Origin: Rhyacophila brunnea
Lineage: Eukaryota > Arthropoda > Insecta > Trichoptera > Rhyacophilidae
Direction: 5' to 3'
DNA length: 64,000 nt
NCBI GenBank assembly: GCA_022495005.1
Contig: JAGYXB010001790.1
Location: forward strand, 372,001 to 436,000
A program made the translations under genes and the position numbers. Below the pieces are notes generated by a model. That model was given only the letters and a program-made list of their open reading frames with translations, was not told the DNA's origin and ran no database searches. Of the stretch, positions 24,019 through 35,535 are shown one piece after another. The stretch's first letter is position 1. Each line of letters starts with the position of its first letter.

Positions 24019-25224
24019 ATGGAAAACACCACGATGGAAGTGAATGAAACCAAAAAAACGAAGAAGAAAAGAAACGATGATGAAGAGGAAGTGGTTGGAG
24101 AAAAAGAAGAAGAATGGCAGACGGTGACCTCTGGAAAAAAACCCAGAAGAGACTCTGGGGTCACTCCAAAGGGAAACCAAAACATCGTCATGATAGCGAC
24201 GGGAAGTAAAATTCCATTAAAATTGAAAATAGCGCAGATGCTGCATAAGGCAGGAGTAAAAGTACAGAAAATTTACAATACAAATTTAAAGACGTACATC
24301 CAAGTAGAAGACGAAAAAGAAGCAGATAAAGTGAAACAAGCTGGAGAACTCAAAGATCTCGGTTTTGTGACCAAAGAGAATGACTCCTGCTCTTATGGAG
24401 TAATAAGAAAAGTCGATATTGATATGGACCTCCAAGAACTGCAAATGGAAATCAAAAGTGATGCAAAAGTAATCAACCTTAAGAGGTTGACAAGAAAAGG
24501 TGATACAGGAGAGCTGACAAAGACCTCGTCAGTCAGTATTAAATTTGGGGAGAAAATATTGCCGAGAACAATTTACATATATGGAGTCTCTTTTGCTGTA
24601 GAACCGTATGTATTCAGGGTTATGCAATGCTACAAATGCTGGCGATATGGGCATATCGCGAACAATTGCGGACGTACAGTAGAAACGTGCCCTAAGTGTG
24701 GTGAAAACCACAAAACCTGCGAAAAAAATGAGGAAATTACGTGCATCAATTGCAAAGGTAACCACGCGGCAAACAGCCAAAAATGCCCAAAGTGGCAAGA
24801 GGAAAAGAATTGCAAAGAAGCAATGAAAAAAATGAACATACCTTTCAAGGAAGCAAAAAAAAATATGTTAAATAATAGCTATGCTGACATATTAAAACAA
24901 AAAAAAATCGTAGGAAGAGATGAAAGCGAAACAATTCAAAAAACTAAGGAAAACAAAAAGAAAGAAGAAGCGGTGGTAGAAGCTTCAGGCTCAACAATAA
25001 TATCTACAGGTAGTAGCGTAAAGCCTACAAAAAATAAGAAAAATTCAAAGGGGAAGACAGAGGTTAACGCGATGGGAGAAATTATGAAAGTCTTGCTGAA
25101 AGGGGGAGACTGGCAGCAGATCATTAAACAACTAATAATTAAAGCAGTGGACTGGGTATGCAAACAATTCAAAGAAGGACACTTAAAGGAAATTCTAGGG
25201 GAGGTTCTGGAGCAAAATGGATAA
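24019..25224 (+). CDS. LINE ORF1, gag-like nucleic-acid-binding protein, 401 aa
   Basis: The first ATG in good context is at 24019. The open frame extends 36 codons further upstream without an ATG. Residues 1-45 are highly charged, rich in Lys and Glu. The middle (about 60-190) fits the RNA-recognition-like part of insect gag-like ORF1 proteins. Three zinc knuckles follow: CYKCWRYGHIANNC at 204-217 (C-x2-C-x4-H-x4-C), a second starting CPKCGENH at 224, and a third starting CINCKGNH at 242. The C-terminus is Lys-rich, ending in a short hydrophobic segment. Such proteins coat LINE RNA in the retrotransposition particle. The frame is completely open, unlike every other TE relic here. It ends at TAA 25222 directly before ORF2. 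Confidence is high for the class, moderate for the exact clade. Confidence 0.85.
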   Translation: MENTTMEVNETKKTKKKRNDDEEEVVGEKEEEWQTVTSGKKPRRDSGVTPKGNQNIVMIATGSKIPLKLKIAQMLHKAGVKVQKIYNTNLKTYIQVEDEKEADKVKQAGELKDLGFVTKENDSCSYGVIRKVDIDMDLQELQMEIKSDAKVINLKRLTRKGDTGELTKTSSVSIKFGEKILPRTIYIYGVSFAVEPYVFRVMQCYKCWRYGHIANNCGRTVETCPKCGENHKTCEKNEEITCINCKGNHAANSQKCPKWQEEKNCKEAMKKMNIPFKEAKKNMLNNSYADILKQKKIVGRDESETIQKTKENKKKEEAVVEASGSTIISTGSSVKPTKNKKNSKGKTEVNAMGEIMKVLLKGGDWQQIIKQLIIKAVDWVCKQFKEGHLKEILGEVLEQNG

Positions 25225-25530
25225 TAAAAACAAATTAGGATTTTACAATGGAATGCCAGAAGTATGAAGCAAAAAAAGGATGATATAGAACTCTACTTAA
25301 TAAGACAAAAAATTTCAATAGCATTAATCTCAGAGACTTGGCTGAGGTCTGAATTAGACTACCTGAAATTCAATGATTACACGATGTATCGAAAATACAG
25401 AAGGGATGGATACGGAGGAGAGCGATTCTGGTGCATAAAACACTGGCGTCTAAAGAAGAAAGAAAGAAAGACGGAAGAGCTAGACAAAATAATTATAAAG
25501 CCATTTAACAGAATAGGAGTGAGGACCTGA
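25217..25530 (+). pseudogene. LINE ORF2 start, endonuclease fragment
   Basis: An ATG at 25217 overlaps the ORF1 stop, a usual ORF1/ORF2 arrangement. That frame closes after 16 codons. The endonuclease sequence (IRILQWNARSM, then ALISETWLRSEL, then RDGYGG) lies in the other frame, from about 25234, so one base seems to be missing just after the start. The Asn of QWN and the Glu of SETW are the first metal-binding residues of the apurinic-type endonuclease domain. After RDGYGG the frame slips again: a neighbouring frame reads AILVHKTLASKEE and then stops. Everything from the rest of the endonuclease through the reverse transcriptase is deleted. Confidence 0.8.
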
Positions 25531-26286
25531 TCGAAGGATCCCCTTCTAGAAGAGAAGAGGCGATATGACAGCGAGTCGCAGTCAAAGCCTCGGTAAAATC
25601 ACAAAAAAAAAAAAAAAGTATTTTTTGTTTTTTAAGTTTTGTTTCTTATTTCAACAGTCTTTCATTCATATTGGTAACACTAAACTTATAAAAAAAAAAA
25701 AATTATTTCAATTAGAACAAATAAGACAGCATTGAGTAGTTCCACGACTCGCCACTAGGGAATCTGAGCATTACCAATATTTATATCCTCTTTTCTCTAA
25801 GACAGCTAAGAGGTGGGTCCCAAGATTGGAAATTTTTGTTAGATGGTTCGGGGCCCAGTTAACTTTGGGAACCACTGATCTAACGTATTTGGTACAGAAT
25901 TAAATTATTATTTACTCACTTGAGTAAACTACATGATCACTTAATTATTGTATTTTCACAATGTGTGTTCACTATATTTTTACAACAAGCCCGCATCATG
26001 ATGAAACACAATACTTGATGTTCCTACCTACTTGAAAACGATCATAGTCAGTTTTACAAGTTTTATTAAAAGATATAATTAATAGGCTGCTTTATTTATC
26101 CAGTTGATATGGAAAACCTTCAACAAAGGCGCGCACACAAGGGGGGGTTTCCCACCAGTAACAAAAAATACAAATTATTTAGGTGAATGGAGCATTATAA
26201 TATTTAATTATCTTCTTTCTCACCAAAACGTGATGATTTGGCTGTCAAACAGCCTTCTTAAAGGGTTGGGTCCACTCCTCTCTACA

Positions 26287-26866
26287 TTCTATAGCAGTGG
26301 TTCTAATGTGCGGCCACCAGAGGATTTTGCTGAGGCCACCAGCGCTTTACAGAATAATATGTCAAAAAAATATTTATAAAATTGGTTGAATACACATGTC
26401 TTAAATTTCTTTCCACGCTCAAATAATGAATGATCCATAATGTCAGATGATGACAAATGAAAACTTCATAGAACTACAAACGATATTAATGTCAGTATTT
26501 AATTTAATTAACTGGGCTGACGTTTAACATGCGTTATTGGAAATGAGTCATGACCAAGTACTTTAATACCAAGGTTGAATCTGATACCAAGGTTTGGTCG
26601 AAGTTATACGTTGACCAAGAATCAAGTCAATTCAAAGAATTGGCAACAATTGCTTAATTAATATTGTCGATTTTTCCTACTACTGTAAACTGTGAAAGAT
26701 CATTCAGTGTAATGCACTTCATAAAAAACAAATATCGAAGCCAGTTGACCGAATGTAAGCAGATGTAAAAGTGAAATTTGGTGCGGCCACCAGACGTTTT
26801 CATCGAACTGTCAATGTCAATTGGGCGGCCACAGATAAATTTCACGTGAGAACCACTGTTCTATAG
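26287..26866 (+). mobile_element. 564-bp hAT relic with perfect 8-bp duplication
   Basis: The element runs 26295-26858, starts CAGTGGTTCTAATGTGCGGCC and ends (reversed) CAGTGGTTCTCACGTG. TTCTATAG is duplicated exactly at 26287-26294 and 26859-26866. Near 26660-26740 the plus strand still encodes a worn hAT C-terminal motif (PTTTVNCERSFSVM-like, then IKNKYRSQL), broken by stops. This is a different hAT lineage from the one at 23016. Confidence 0.85.
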
Positions 26867-28599
26867 CGCACGTAAGATAGTGCGGACGACACAAACGGAC
26901 GCTAATTATTTTAATAATTGTGAGCGTTGGGCCACGTGCACTCGATAACCACTTGTGAACGCAACAGGTCTCAGTCACTCAAAGGTGAACACCCGTAGTT
27001 ATAGCCACACTTTCTTGTTTGTCAGTATTTTTGCACAGGTTTACTATCCGCTACGGAAAAGGTCATGACCGGAAAGTTTTAGGTATGCAGTTGGACGACT
27101 ACAGTTCACCGTGAGCTGCTGTATCGGAAACCGATGGTCATATAGCAACGAGATCAAATTCATGTATAATCCAATATAGCAGTATAATATCCAAATATGT
27201 ATAACATTTAAAAATACGTAACAGAAACCCAATGTTATATTGCAAAAATCACATATAATCATGAATTACTCAAAAATTAGGAAGTAGGTGCTCGTAAGAG
27301 AAGTCATACATATCAAACATCTGATAATAATGATGAGCGTTATTGTCATATATTTGATAAGTACCAATCTATATCAAATAAAATATGTTCTTATTGAACC
27401 GAATCTAATAAAATTGAATCATTGCGTACTGTTTTCGAACAATTTTTTGATCTTAATGCTATATGGTCAACTCTACTGGTACGAAAGCTCTACAGCTTAA
27501 ATTCGACATTCGTATCAAAACATGTTAGTACAATTTTTGGTTAGGAATTAGATTCGAGAAACCAGTATTACATAGTAGTAAAGCACCTACTAGAATAAAC
27601 AGTCAAGGGACATTTTTCGGGAAGTATAAAATTGACAATAGGACGACCGGCCATCTTTGCTGTCAGTTATTCAAAATGGTTGCGTATAAATGTTTATTAA
27701 AAACAGTATAATACAAAAGACATCAAGTAACAATATTATGGCAATGCAAAAAACTGATTCATCTCGAACACGTCAGTAGCAATAAAATAATATTTCTCAT
27801 TTTATTATTATTAAAAGAACGCTGGCAAGGGTCAAGAGAACGATTCTCCTAAGGATTCTGGTCAGTCACACATTCGTCGCGATCTGCAATAATTATATTA
27901 TGTACTTAAGTAGCCTGACAGCGTTTTTCTATATAATCTATACAGAAATCCTACGAATTAGTTTGCTAAGGAATTTAGGTATATTCCGAGAATCAACACA
28001 ATATAGCTACCTACCATTTGTATTGTTTCAAAACAGATAAGAAAAATCGTAAAAGTTATCTCGTTTTTAATCTATGTAATGCTCCGAACTTGCACTAAGA
28101 GTATACTAGCCAAATTGTATTATTTAGGTACACACTCGCCACAACCGTTGACGGTATGAAAATGATCTGGCAAGAAACCCACCGCGGGAATCAAATCAAA
28201 CTCGCATTAAATTAAATGACTTATAATGTATTTAAATTTTTAATGTGTATCTCATATAATATAAATGTCTGGACATTAAGAACGTATGCGGGGAAATACG
28301 GGTGTAAAGCTGCGGAAATAACAAGGTACGGTAAAGTAACAGGCGCTTGAAGTATGTATTGCAGGGCGCAAGCGGTAGTCCATCAGCTGTGGGGAACGAG
28401 ACGTCCGTATCGTGTGGTCCACCTCACCATTTATTATATTCCCTTCCCTGTTTATTATGCGTCTTGCCGATAAAACAGGATGGAGTACCAGGCGTGTCCG
28501 CAACTTGCCCACCTTACCGACTCCTGTTACTTCCGCAGCAGGACCCGAGTTTAACCACGCAATAAGCGTTAATTACACGCAATAATTAAAACTTTAAGA
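26867..28599. other. Mostly unrecognised; diverged copy of the GTACGTATA repeat near 27040-27500
   Basis: Pieces such as CAGTTCACCGTGAGCTGCTGTATCGGAAA near 27110 (quoted here only as CAGTTCACCGTG and CTGTATCGGAAA) and GAATCTAATAAAATTGAA near 27402 resemble the 51.7 kb repeat. From 27500 onward I see nothing. Confidence 0.4.
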
Positions 28600-28690
28600 C
28601 TATTCCAGGGAACACAGAAATAAGGGAAATGCGATATCTTCTGGACGTGGCTGTAACAAGGTTTAATTCTCGAGTGTGGAGAAATATGAA
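28600..28690 (-). repeat. Fragment of the CATAAACCGAGAGCAGT repeat family
   Basis: Reversed, it reads TCTCCACACTCGAG then further on TTATTTCTGTGTTCCCTGG, as at the right part of the 9.1 kb copy. Small relatives of the TCCACACTC part also occur near 19710 and 43140. Confidence 0.45.
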
Positions 28691-29368
28691 ATACAATTAA
28701 ATATGTGTAAAAGAATGATGACGTTTGAAATTTGTACACCTGTATCGTAATATGCATTAAAGATTAAACAAAACGCGCATTAAATATTGGTGATATTTGA
28801 GGACATTGAATGGAATTTTTATTTCTTGCGTTTTTTATTCGCTGCTGACTAGATAATGATTTTTTAATTACCACCTTTAAAATGCACGAATTACATCGAC
28901 CGACTGCCTGGTCATTACGCGCCAGGTGCGTCTTCAGCGTCCAAAGTATTAAGTCATAAACTAAATCTGTCTTCAAAGTATAAGTTTACGGTGACTGTAT
29001 ATTCATAACAGAAACCAAAAATTCTTGGAACAATAAAGCAATGTTATTTTTGGACTTTCGTACATAATATTTATTTGTCACATCTGATAACAGTTACTGC
29101 CTGCTAAATTTAGATAGTTTTCAATACACTGCAGGAATTCCTGAATGAAACGAAATCTATAGCTGCTCAGGTATTTCTTTATTATTATGAGAAAAATAGC
29201 CAGAGTATTGTTAGCGAGAGGATCACAGACGCAGACGAACTCACCATTGTTCACTTAGTCCAACAAAAAAATACCAGTTTCTGAATTAAACCAGTAAAAT
29301 ATTTCAACGGTGAAATCAACGGCGGTGACAAACAAATAATGTTAAATCCATCTAAGGTCTAAGGACGG
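28691..29368. other. Intergenic, nothing recognised
   Basis: No feature seen. Confidence 0.4.
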
Positions 29369-29541
29369 TGTCACTCTAGGGTTGCCAACTATTTCAGAGT
29401 ATATTACGGGACATGTGGCCCGAAACAGGAATTGCCATTATTCAACAGTAGATTACTCTTCGCAAATAAATTAATCATCACATAAAAGTACCTACTCACG
29501 ATGAAAGTATTAAAAAAGAATAAGTAGCATTTCGAAGAAGT

Positions 29542-29922
29542 GTCTCCAGCATGGCCCTCACATCCTGAAGCGGGCCCCCCCTACCTATCGCTAAGGGTAA
29601 AGTCAGTGTGACGCGCTGCAGTAGCGTTATCCAAATTTAATGGTGTATTTGTAGCATTTTTTAATAATACATAATATGTACTTTCATCCTTTTGAATTAT
29701 GGGCACAGAGTAAAAAATTGCATCGTATAACCAAATAGTCTCAATCATTAATATTATCAAAGGAAAATAGCGCCGCAGGCGACTTTTTTTACCATTAGAG
29801 CAAATTTGTGATCTGTGTTTATCTCGGTATGGTCGGCTCGTCACGCCGTGCCCTTCCTGAGCCCGGGCCCCTAGGCTAGAGCCCTGTCAGCCCCCTCCCC
29901 TTGTGGGGGTCATGGTCTCCAG
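29542..29922. mobile_element. 365-bp non-autonomous hAT, CATGGCCC family
   Basis: Element 29550-29914, starting CATGGCCCTCACATCCTGAA and ending GTGGGGGTCATG. Octamer GTCTCCAG is duplicated perfectly at 29542-29549 and 29915-29922. The family member at 38798-39631 shares both ends and the middle 16-mer GCAGGCGACTTTTTTT. No ORF of substance. Confidence 0.85.
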
Positions 29923-29994
29923 TCACATATTTTATAACCAACCGAAAATCTTCCAAATAGTGTCAGGATAAACATCAAATCCTGTTTACATACG

Positions 29995-30473
29995 GTGAAT
30001 ATTACAAATTATAAATATAAGACGTTCACAACATGACAATTAAAAACAAATAATTAACATTAAAACAGTGCAAAGAAGAAATAAATATAATATGCAGTGT
30101 CACAAAAAAACAGTATGAAAAGTAAATAGGTACAAAAATTATAAAGCATGGAAGCACACAAAATGACCTAATTGGACCACTATTTGAAGAATTTTTGAAA
30201 AAACGCCCACCTATACTCATCTCACCTAGGTGGAATATATCAACATCCGAAGCGATTTGATTGAACAGGGTTATTGCCCTCCCAATTTGGCATCACCGAT
30301 GGCAGGTTAGTTCTGCACCATGGGAGAACAAACAACTGATGATCCTCAATACCACCAAGAATGGCAGAGTTCTCATTTACACCACGTAAAGTCGAAAAAA
30401 ATTCGTGGCCAAATATTGATATCTTCAAGCATTTAAACTACAGTATGTAAGCATACCTAAGAGAAAGCCAGTT
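29995..30473 (-). pseudogene. CR1/Jockey-like LINE 3' end
   Basis: On the minus strand, pieces of an ORF C-terminus (ENSAILGG, DHQLFVLPWCRTNLPSVMP, then after a frameshift IASDVDIFHLGE) are followed by 3' untranslated sequence with GTTGTGAACGTC. The same segment occurs at 47980-48503 (minus) and in part at 47350-47707 (plus). Insect LINE proteins of the CR1/Jockey branch end with a similar R-T-x-L-P, then I-x-D-I-F layout. Confidence 0.65.
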
Positions 30474-30774
30474 GACATAATAATAATGAAAAAAAGAAGA
30501 GTGAAGTATGTGCGATATGAAGAAATGGGTGATTTTGATGGGTTGTTTTATATTTTTTGACATTTTCACATTTTTCCAAAAAGGATCGAGAGGATCCCAT
30601 CTTGGTCAATCCGGACCAGTTGACAACCCTATGTCGTTCGCTGTGTGAAATTTTTATCAATGGTATGCATCATTGTTTCCGCTTTTAAAATCTACATAAC
30701 AAGATGTTTTTGAATGTTTTACACTCATAAAAATACCATTAAGTTGAAGGAATTTTTAAATCTGAGAAAGTATT

Positions 30775-30845
30775 CGACCATGTCCGATCCTAATAGGATC
30801 ATAATATGGGCCTCCACAGAGTAGAGGTTTGTATTAACATATAGA
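30775..30845 (-). repeat. Dispersed repeat, pair of 2020-2090
   Basis: Reversed copy of the block with TACAAACCT, CTGTGGAGGCCCATAT and ATCGGACATG. Confidence 0.5.
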
Positions 30846-31139
30846 TAGTAGCTGATGATACAGTAGATGTACAAGTATAGATGCCATTAAACCAGATGCA
30901 GTTCGTCTATCGGAGCTGTAACCCTTCAGTTCACCTTCATAAGATGAGAAAAAAAACAAGTTTTTGAAACACTAACTTCATAAAGGGACCAACACGTCAG
31001 AAAATAAGATATTAAACTAAAAGTAACCATTGATCTATGACGATGATTATTTATGATGGAAATACATTTTTTTTAAATATTGTAGACATTATCGAAATGT
31101 AACTACGCAAATTCCGATATAATATCTACTATTATTTCG

Positions 31140-31450
31140 ATATCCGTATCCGGAAACTTGTACGTAAACAGTTCATTTAATTTCATTCATCAGTTAATTT
31201 GTACGAATTTTATGAGATGTCTTTACTAGGTTAGGTTAGGGTTAATCTTATTGGAACAGTACTGTTTGCAAACTATCGCCGCATTTTGTAAGATAAGTAC
31301 AAATGTATTCCACAGTGAAATGTTCAACGAATAACTCATTTGATAAAATGTTATACGAACTCATGTTTCACGTACTGCGGCGCACGAATAAGTGTCCCAC
31401 GATGAACTGCATACGTACAATGTACATGTAACCTCCGATATATCCGTACA
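31140..31450. repeat. GTACGTATA inverted-end repeat, diverged copy
   Basis: Left part TATCCGGAAACTTGTACGTA and right part ACGTACAATGTACATGTAAC correspond to the ends of the better copies at 51683-52085 and 59195-59545. The middle is rearranged. A short GGTTAGGTTAGG run is inside. Confidence 0.5.
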
Positions 31451-33480
31451 ATACAATGTATAACTCCTAGCCGAGACGCAGTCATACAATAAGTTTTGCC
31501 TAAATTTAACAGCATGATCCGGTTCGAATGGGATAATTCCCTGAATGAAACACTAAGTAGCCACTTATCGGTTAACTGTACTTTAAATGCCTAATACAGC
31601 CAATAATGGCGAATACCGCGAAGAGCCATCTTATCGTCCATCGATATCCACGCTAATTGAGTTGGCATTTACTGAAAAGAATTTCGTTCACGATAGATAA
31701 ATCGCCCGATTAAATTCCAACAGGGCTACTTGGGAGACTAGATACACGGCACACGTACGGATATCAAAATCAGAACGGAATGTGCCCTTTATAAACATAA
31801 TGATCCGTGACACTTTATTTTTTTATAATGCATTGTACTGCGATCTGTGATGTATGCCTGAATTCGTAATAAAAAAATGTATCATTTAACAATATTCATT
31901 TAGCCAAGACGACTGTTTAATTATCTGCAAACCAGTTAACTGCGCTTTTGAACAATAATGAGATTCTTTGGCATTTTGTTATATAGCATGTTTTCTATGC
32001 CCACACAAAACTTCAAAACCTAGAAATAAATACGTTACCGTTCTTTTTACAAAATAGCCAACTGCAGGTAACAAATTTCCAATATCGTAAACCGAACAAC
32101 TCCGCTCTATGTATAATTGTTCTCTATTTATAAAATGGAAGTTAAAATAGTATAGTGCAGCTTATTTGTAAAAAAAATCCAAGTGTATTTTTGGAATTGT
32201 TAAATTCCGCTCGATAGTTAAATTATTTTTTTTTTTCTCCTTCCTGAACAATTTAATTTGCCCAAATGGAGTTAGAAGTGTAATCTACATAATATTATGT
32301 TCATCTGTATTGAAAATATTGGAATCATTTACTAACTTGTACTTGATATACAGCATTAAATATGAATCTTAATATTTAAATGGACACGTTAGTAGAATAT
32401 ATCAAAGACACCGACGTGTAGACTTCGTCTTTCAACCATTTCTTTAAATCGACAAGTGTTCGACAGAATAAGCAGTATGTAACAACGATGATGTAAAGGC
32501 ATTAATGCAAATGGCAATATGCACCCTTATTTCAACGTAGTTATAGTTTATTTTTTTAACGACATTCAAGACATCATATTAATCTGTGTATTTTAAATAT
32601 GTATGACCGTTGTTAACGACGCTTGTCGAAATTAGAACTATATAATTTTAAATAATTATTTTTACTTGTTATCAAAAACCGATAAGTTTATATTATATCG
32701 TCATAATATTTTAAACCATGTAGGTACCCCACCCCGTCTACGAAGCACACGAAGAAAATGCTTAAAAAGTGAATAACTTACAGAAACTAAGTAATTCAAA
32801 TTAATGTGGCTAATATTTTTTTGCAATAAATAGTTTATTAGCTAATAAAAATGGGTATGTTGTACCAATTTGAAAAATAATACAATACAACGGTGAAAAT
32901 AATAAACTAACCTAGCACAAATATTGAATTGTGAACTAATCGGTTCAATAAAAACGCCTCATCTGAAGAATTAATTATTGGTCTCCTAAACACCGAGAAA
33001 TAATTGAAGATGAGAAATCTTACGTTTTAAAAGAACGACTATGATCAGGTATACGTGCTAACTACGCAAATTACCAATGCCGAATATGACGGCTTTCTAA
33101 TACAACAAGTCAACAAAAAACATCTCCAGTTTGTCGAATATGACCGTACTTGACAATATCGTCACTATGTTGCTGTGGATGTGAAACCTCTAATGACTTC
33201 TAACCCACTTCTGTATTACACTGGCACTTAAAGACATTTACTGATTAAGAGCACCTCAAGATGGACGGGTCATTAGACCTGACAGATGTAATTATTAGGT
33301 ATACACCTGGTATCAACTTCTGTGTTTTAAAAATTGGGAAACTTTTAATTGCCATATTGTGAAACACACATAGATACGAGTTGCAGGTATTTTCGACATA
33401 ACACTGTAGACTGGTTTTACGAATGTGGGTACTATTTATTTTTTAGTAAAACTACTTTAGTTAAGCTCAAATTACATTGG
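31451..33480. other. Gene-free AT-rich stretch, nothing recognised
   Basis: No repeats shared with other parts of the window and no structured or coding signal. Confidence 0.45.
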
Positions 33481-34200
33481 CAGATTGAGTCTGGCCCGTT
33501 CGTCTGCCACGACTGTCAAACTCTATTCTCTATGGTTTTCAAGGATCGTGAGCGATCGGGACAAAAGTGGAACTATTATTCCGTCGTGCGATCCATTCAT
33601 TAGCAAGCGAAGATTGCCGAAAGCGTACGAAAATAGCCGAATACGCGCCCGCTCGCGAGCCACGCAAATGGTCGTTCATTCTACTGCTCGATTTCAACAA
33701 CTACAAGATGGCGAAATCTCAAAAAAATGTATGGACTAGCGCTGAGGACACAGTCCTCGTCGAAAAATGTCAAACGGCCGCGCAAATTTCAACAGGTGCG
33801 CGCTAGGTTTGACAGCTCAGTTTTTTTGACGTAAAATTGCGCGGGAATACGTTTAGCGTAGCCACCAATCTAAGAAATATCTAGTTTTCGGTGTGTTTCA
33901 CTATCAACACTGTGTTTATTTTAAACCAATCAAAAGCAAGGACTAACGCGATTGAATCGTTGCGTGTAATTGCAAATAGTGTTAAAACGTTGGCCACGGC
34001 GGTTATTGGATCGGGTTGGGTCTGCGCGTCTGCCAATGTAATCAAGCCTTTAGTTACGGGTGTCAGTTCGTTCAATAGAAATCGAGACAAAACGAGAATT
34101 GAAACTGAGGGGTTTGTAATGGGTGAAAACAGCGCATTGCGCTCTTTTTGTCAACACTTTCAGTATCAGCCAGTCGAGAGTGGCTAACGTCTCTATCTAT
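33481..34200 (+). promoter_or_regulatory. CpG-rich island, possible promoter and first exon (unproven)
   Basis: Within an AT-rich window this stretch is conspicuously rich in CG dinucleotides, especially 33540-33800 and 33950-34070. An ATG at 33708 in the context ACAAGATGG opens a frame with NVWTSAEDTVLVEKC, where W-x3-ED-x2-L resembles the first helix of a Myb/SANT domain. After 29 codons CAG followed by GTGCGC (33793-33800) could be a splice donor. Without it the frame stops at once. A second frame of 98 codons (33891-34187) has no recognisable domain. This could also be a CpG-rich transposon piece with no relative in the window. No TATA-like element is obvious. Confidence 0.25.
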
Positions 34201-35153
34201 CAATGACCTGTCAGTTTTTTGCTACAGTTCGAATGAGGTGGACTAGATATTTATAACAAAGATACCTAATCGATCACTTTTCATTTTAAATTGTTACCAA
34301 ATGATTGATTCTAAATATAATTAATTTTTAATGGGTGTACTTATATGATTATTACATTCTCCTATTTATTTTTGTTATAAATACCATCGACAAATATTAA
34401 CGTGTGTGTGTTTTTAGATATCATTTATCATGATATATGTTTTTTACAATAAACATAATATTGTGAATTGTCAACGTATCCGTGCAGTCAATTGTACAGA
34501 TTTAAGTTAAGATTCGTCAAAATTTTCTTTTGACGATGTTATCGACGATAATAAATTCTTATGTTGATTTGAAAACTCAGTGACACCTGTATAATAACCA
34601 TGTAAGTAAGCTGTGAATTGTTTTTAACATGCATACTATAAATAGGTGTTTACGTTTATAACAATAAAATTACTATATATGTACGAGAAAAAACACGCTT
34701 CTCGAGCATTCAATAAACACGTTTTAGTGTATAATATAAAAAAAATTGCAAGGTTATGGCAACTATGCCACGGTCACTGTCAAGAAAATATATTTGTTTT
34801 CAAATCAGCAAATCGATAGTACCTACATAATGTATATTATTATGTTCATTCAACACTACATTGGGTATTTATTATCAGTTCACATAACAAAATTCACACG
34901 AACGTAGGTGTATACGGCGCAAAAATTAAAAATTAGCATAGTAAATTGCCTATTTGAATTCGATAATAGAAATAAAATTTGTGGAAGATTAGATCATTGG
35001 CATATTAATGTTAAATTACTCACCTGTTTGCTAGATTGACTACGTTAGTAGAACAGTACTATTGCTTTAAAAAAATCTCTGTAAGATCTCCAAATTACAA
35101 TGAGATCATCGGTCCAAAGGTAAATCATTAAGTGCATTTTTGAGATAAATTAA
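34201..35153. other. Intergenic, nothing recognised
   Basis: AT-rich, no features. Confidence 0.4.
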
Positions 35154-35535
35154 TTAAGGCCATGCATTAGTTGAGGCACGGTCTAAAAAGATCGTTGCTA
35201 GGCGATGCGCGGACTGCGGGTCGCGGGTGCAAATGACACCTGTCAAACGAAATATTATTTTTCATATAAATCCAACATACGTTCATTTTATGTTCTGTTT
35301 ATTGTTCTATTAGTAACAATAATAATATATTCATTGACATGTTTTCTTTTTAAAGTAAATGGGTAACGTTTTTAGTCATCTTTACACGATTTTAGAATTA
35401 ATTGACCCGTCGCCATCACGCAGCAAAGTGACGTGCTTCTGGCTCGAGATTCTCTCAGTGAATGGCAGCGAGTCCAAAATTTCGTCGCGCCTACAGTTGG
35501 AAATTATTTGGCGTTTCACTGATGCGTCACCTTAA
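35154..35535 (-). mobile_element. TTAA-flanked MITE, copy D
   Basis: TTAA at 35154-35157 and 35532-35535. It shares with copy E the diagnostic insert CACCCGCGACCCGCA and the block CGTCACTTTGC, marking a D/E subfamily. The short frame is broken early here by a stop after about 13 codons. Confidence 0.8.

Larger units (their letters stand above)
23658..25627 (+). mobile_element. Internally deleted non-LTR retrotransposon with 12-bp target duplication
   Basis: The LINE runs 23670-25615 and is flanked by AAGTATTTTTTG (23658-23669 and 25616-25627). It ends in a run of about 15 A. It keeps a 5' region, an open ORF1, the beginning of ORF2 and a short 3' end. The reverse transcriptase is gone. This is the expected product of a retrotransposed deletion derivative. 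By its zinc-knuckle ORF1 and endonuclease start it belongs to the Jockey/I/R1 group. Confidence 0.85.
23008..25885 (+). mobile_element. hAT element (copy 1) carrying a nested LINE
   Basis: The hAT element spans 23016-25877. Its ends are CATGGTTTCCCAAACTATGG and, reversed, CAGTGGTTCCCAAAGTT. Octamers ATCTAACG flank it exactly (23008-23015, 25878-25885). It keeps about 190 bp of left end, a C-terminal transposase exon and the right end, and lost the rest by internal deletion. The LINE at 23670-25615 sits between the exon and the right end. The homologous copy at 57476-58698 lacks that LINE. Confidence 0.9.
29369..30639. mobile_element. TAGGGTTG hAT-like element containing two further insertions
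   Basis: The outer element is 29377-30631. The left end is TAGGGTTGCCAACT and the right end (reversed) TAGGGTTGTCAACT. Flanks TGTCACTC and TGTCGTTC agree at six of eight bases. Inside lie a complete small hAT (29550-29914) and a CR1/Jockey-like LINE end (29995-30473). The outer element is therefore the oldest of the three. Confidence 0.7.

Noticed and set aside
23853..24191. Two minus-strand ORFs of about 100 codons
   Set aside because: Antisense shadows of LINE ORF1. Their Phe/Ser richness simply mirrors Lys/Glu codons.
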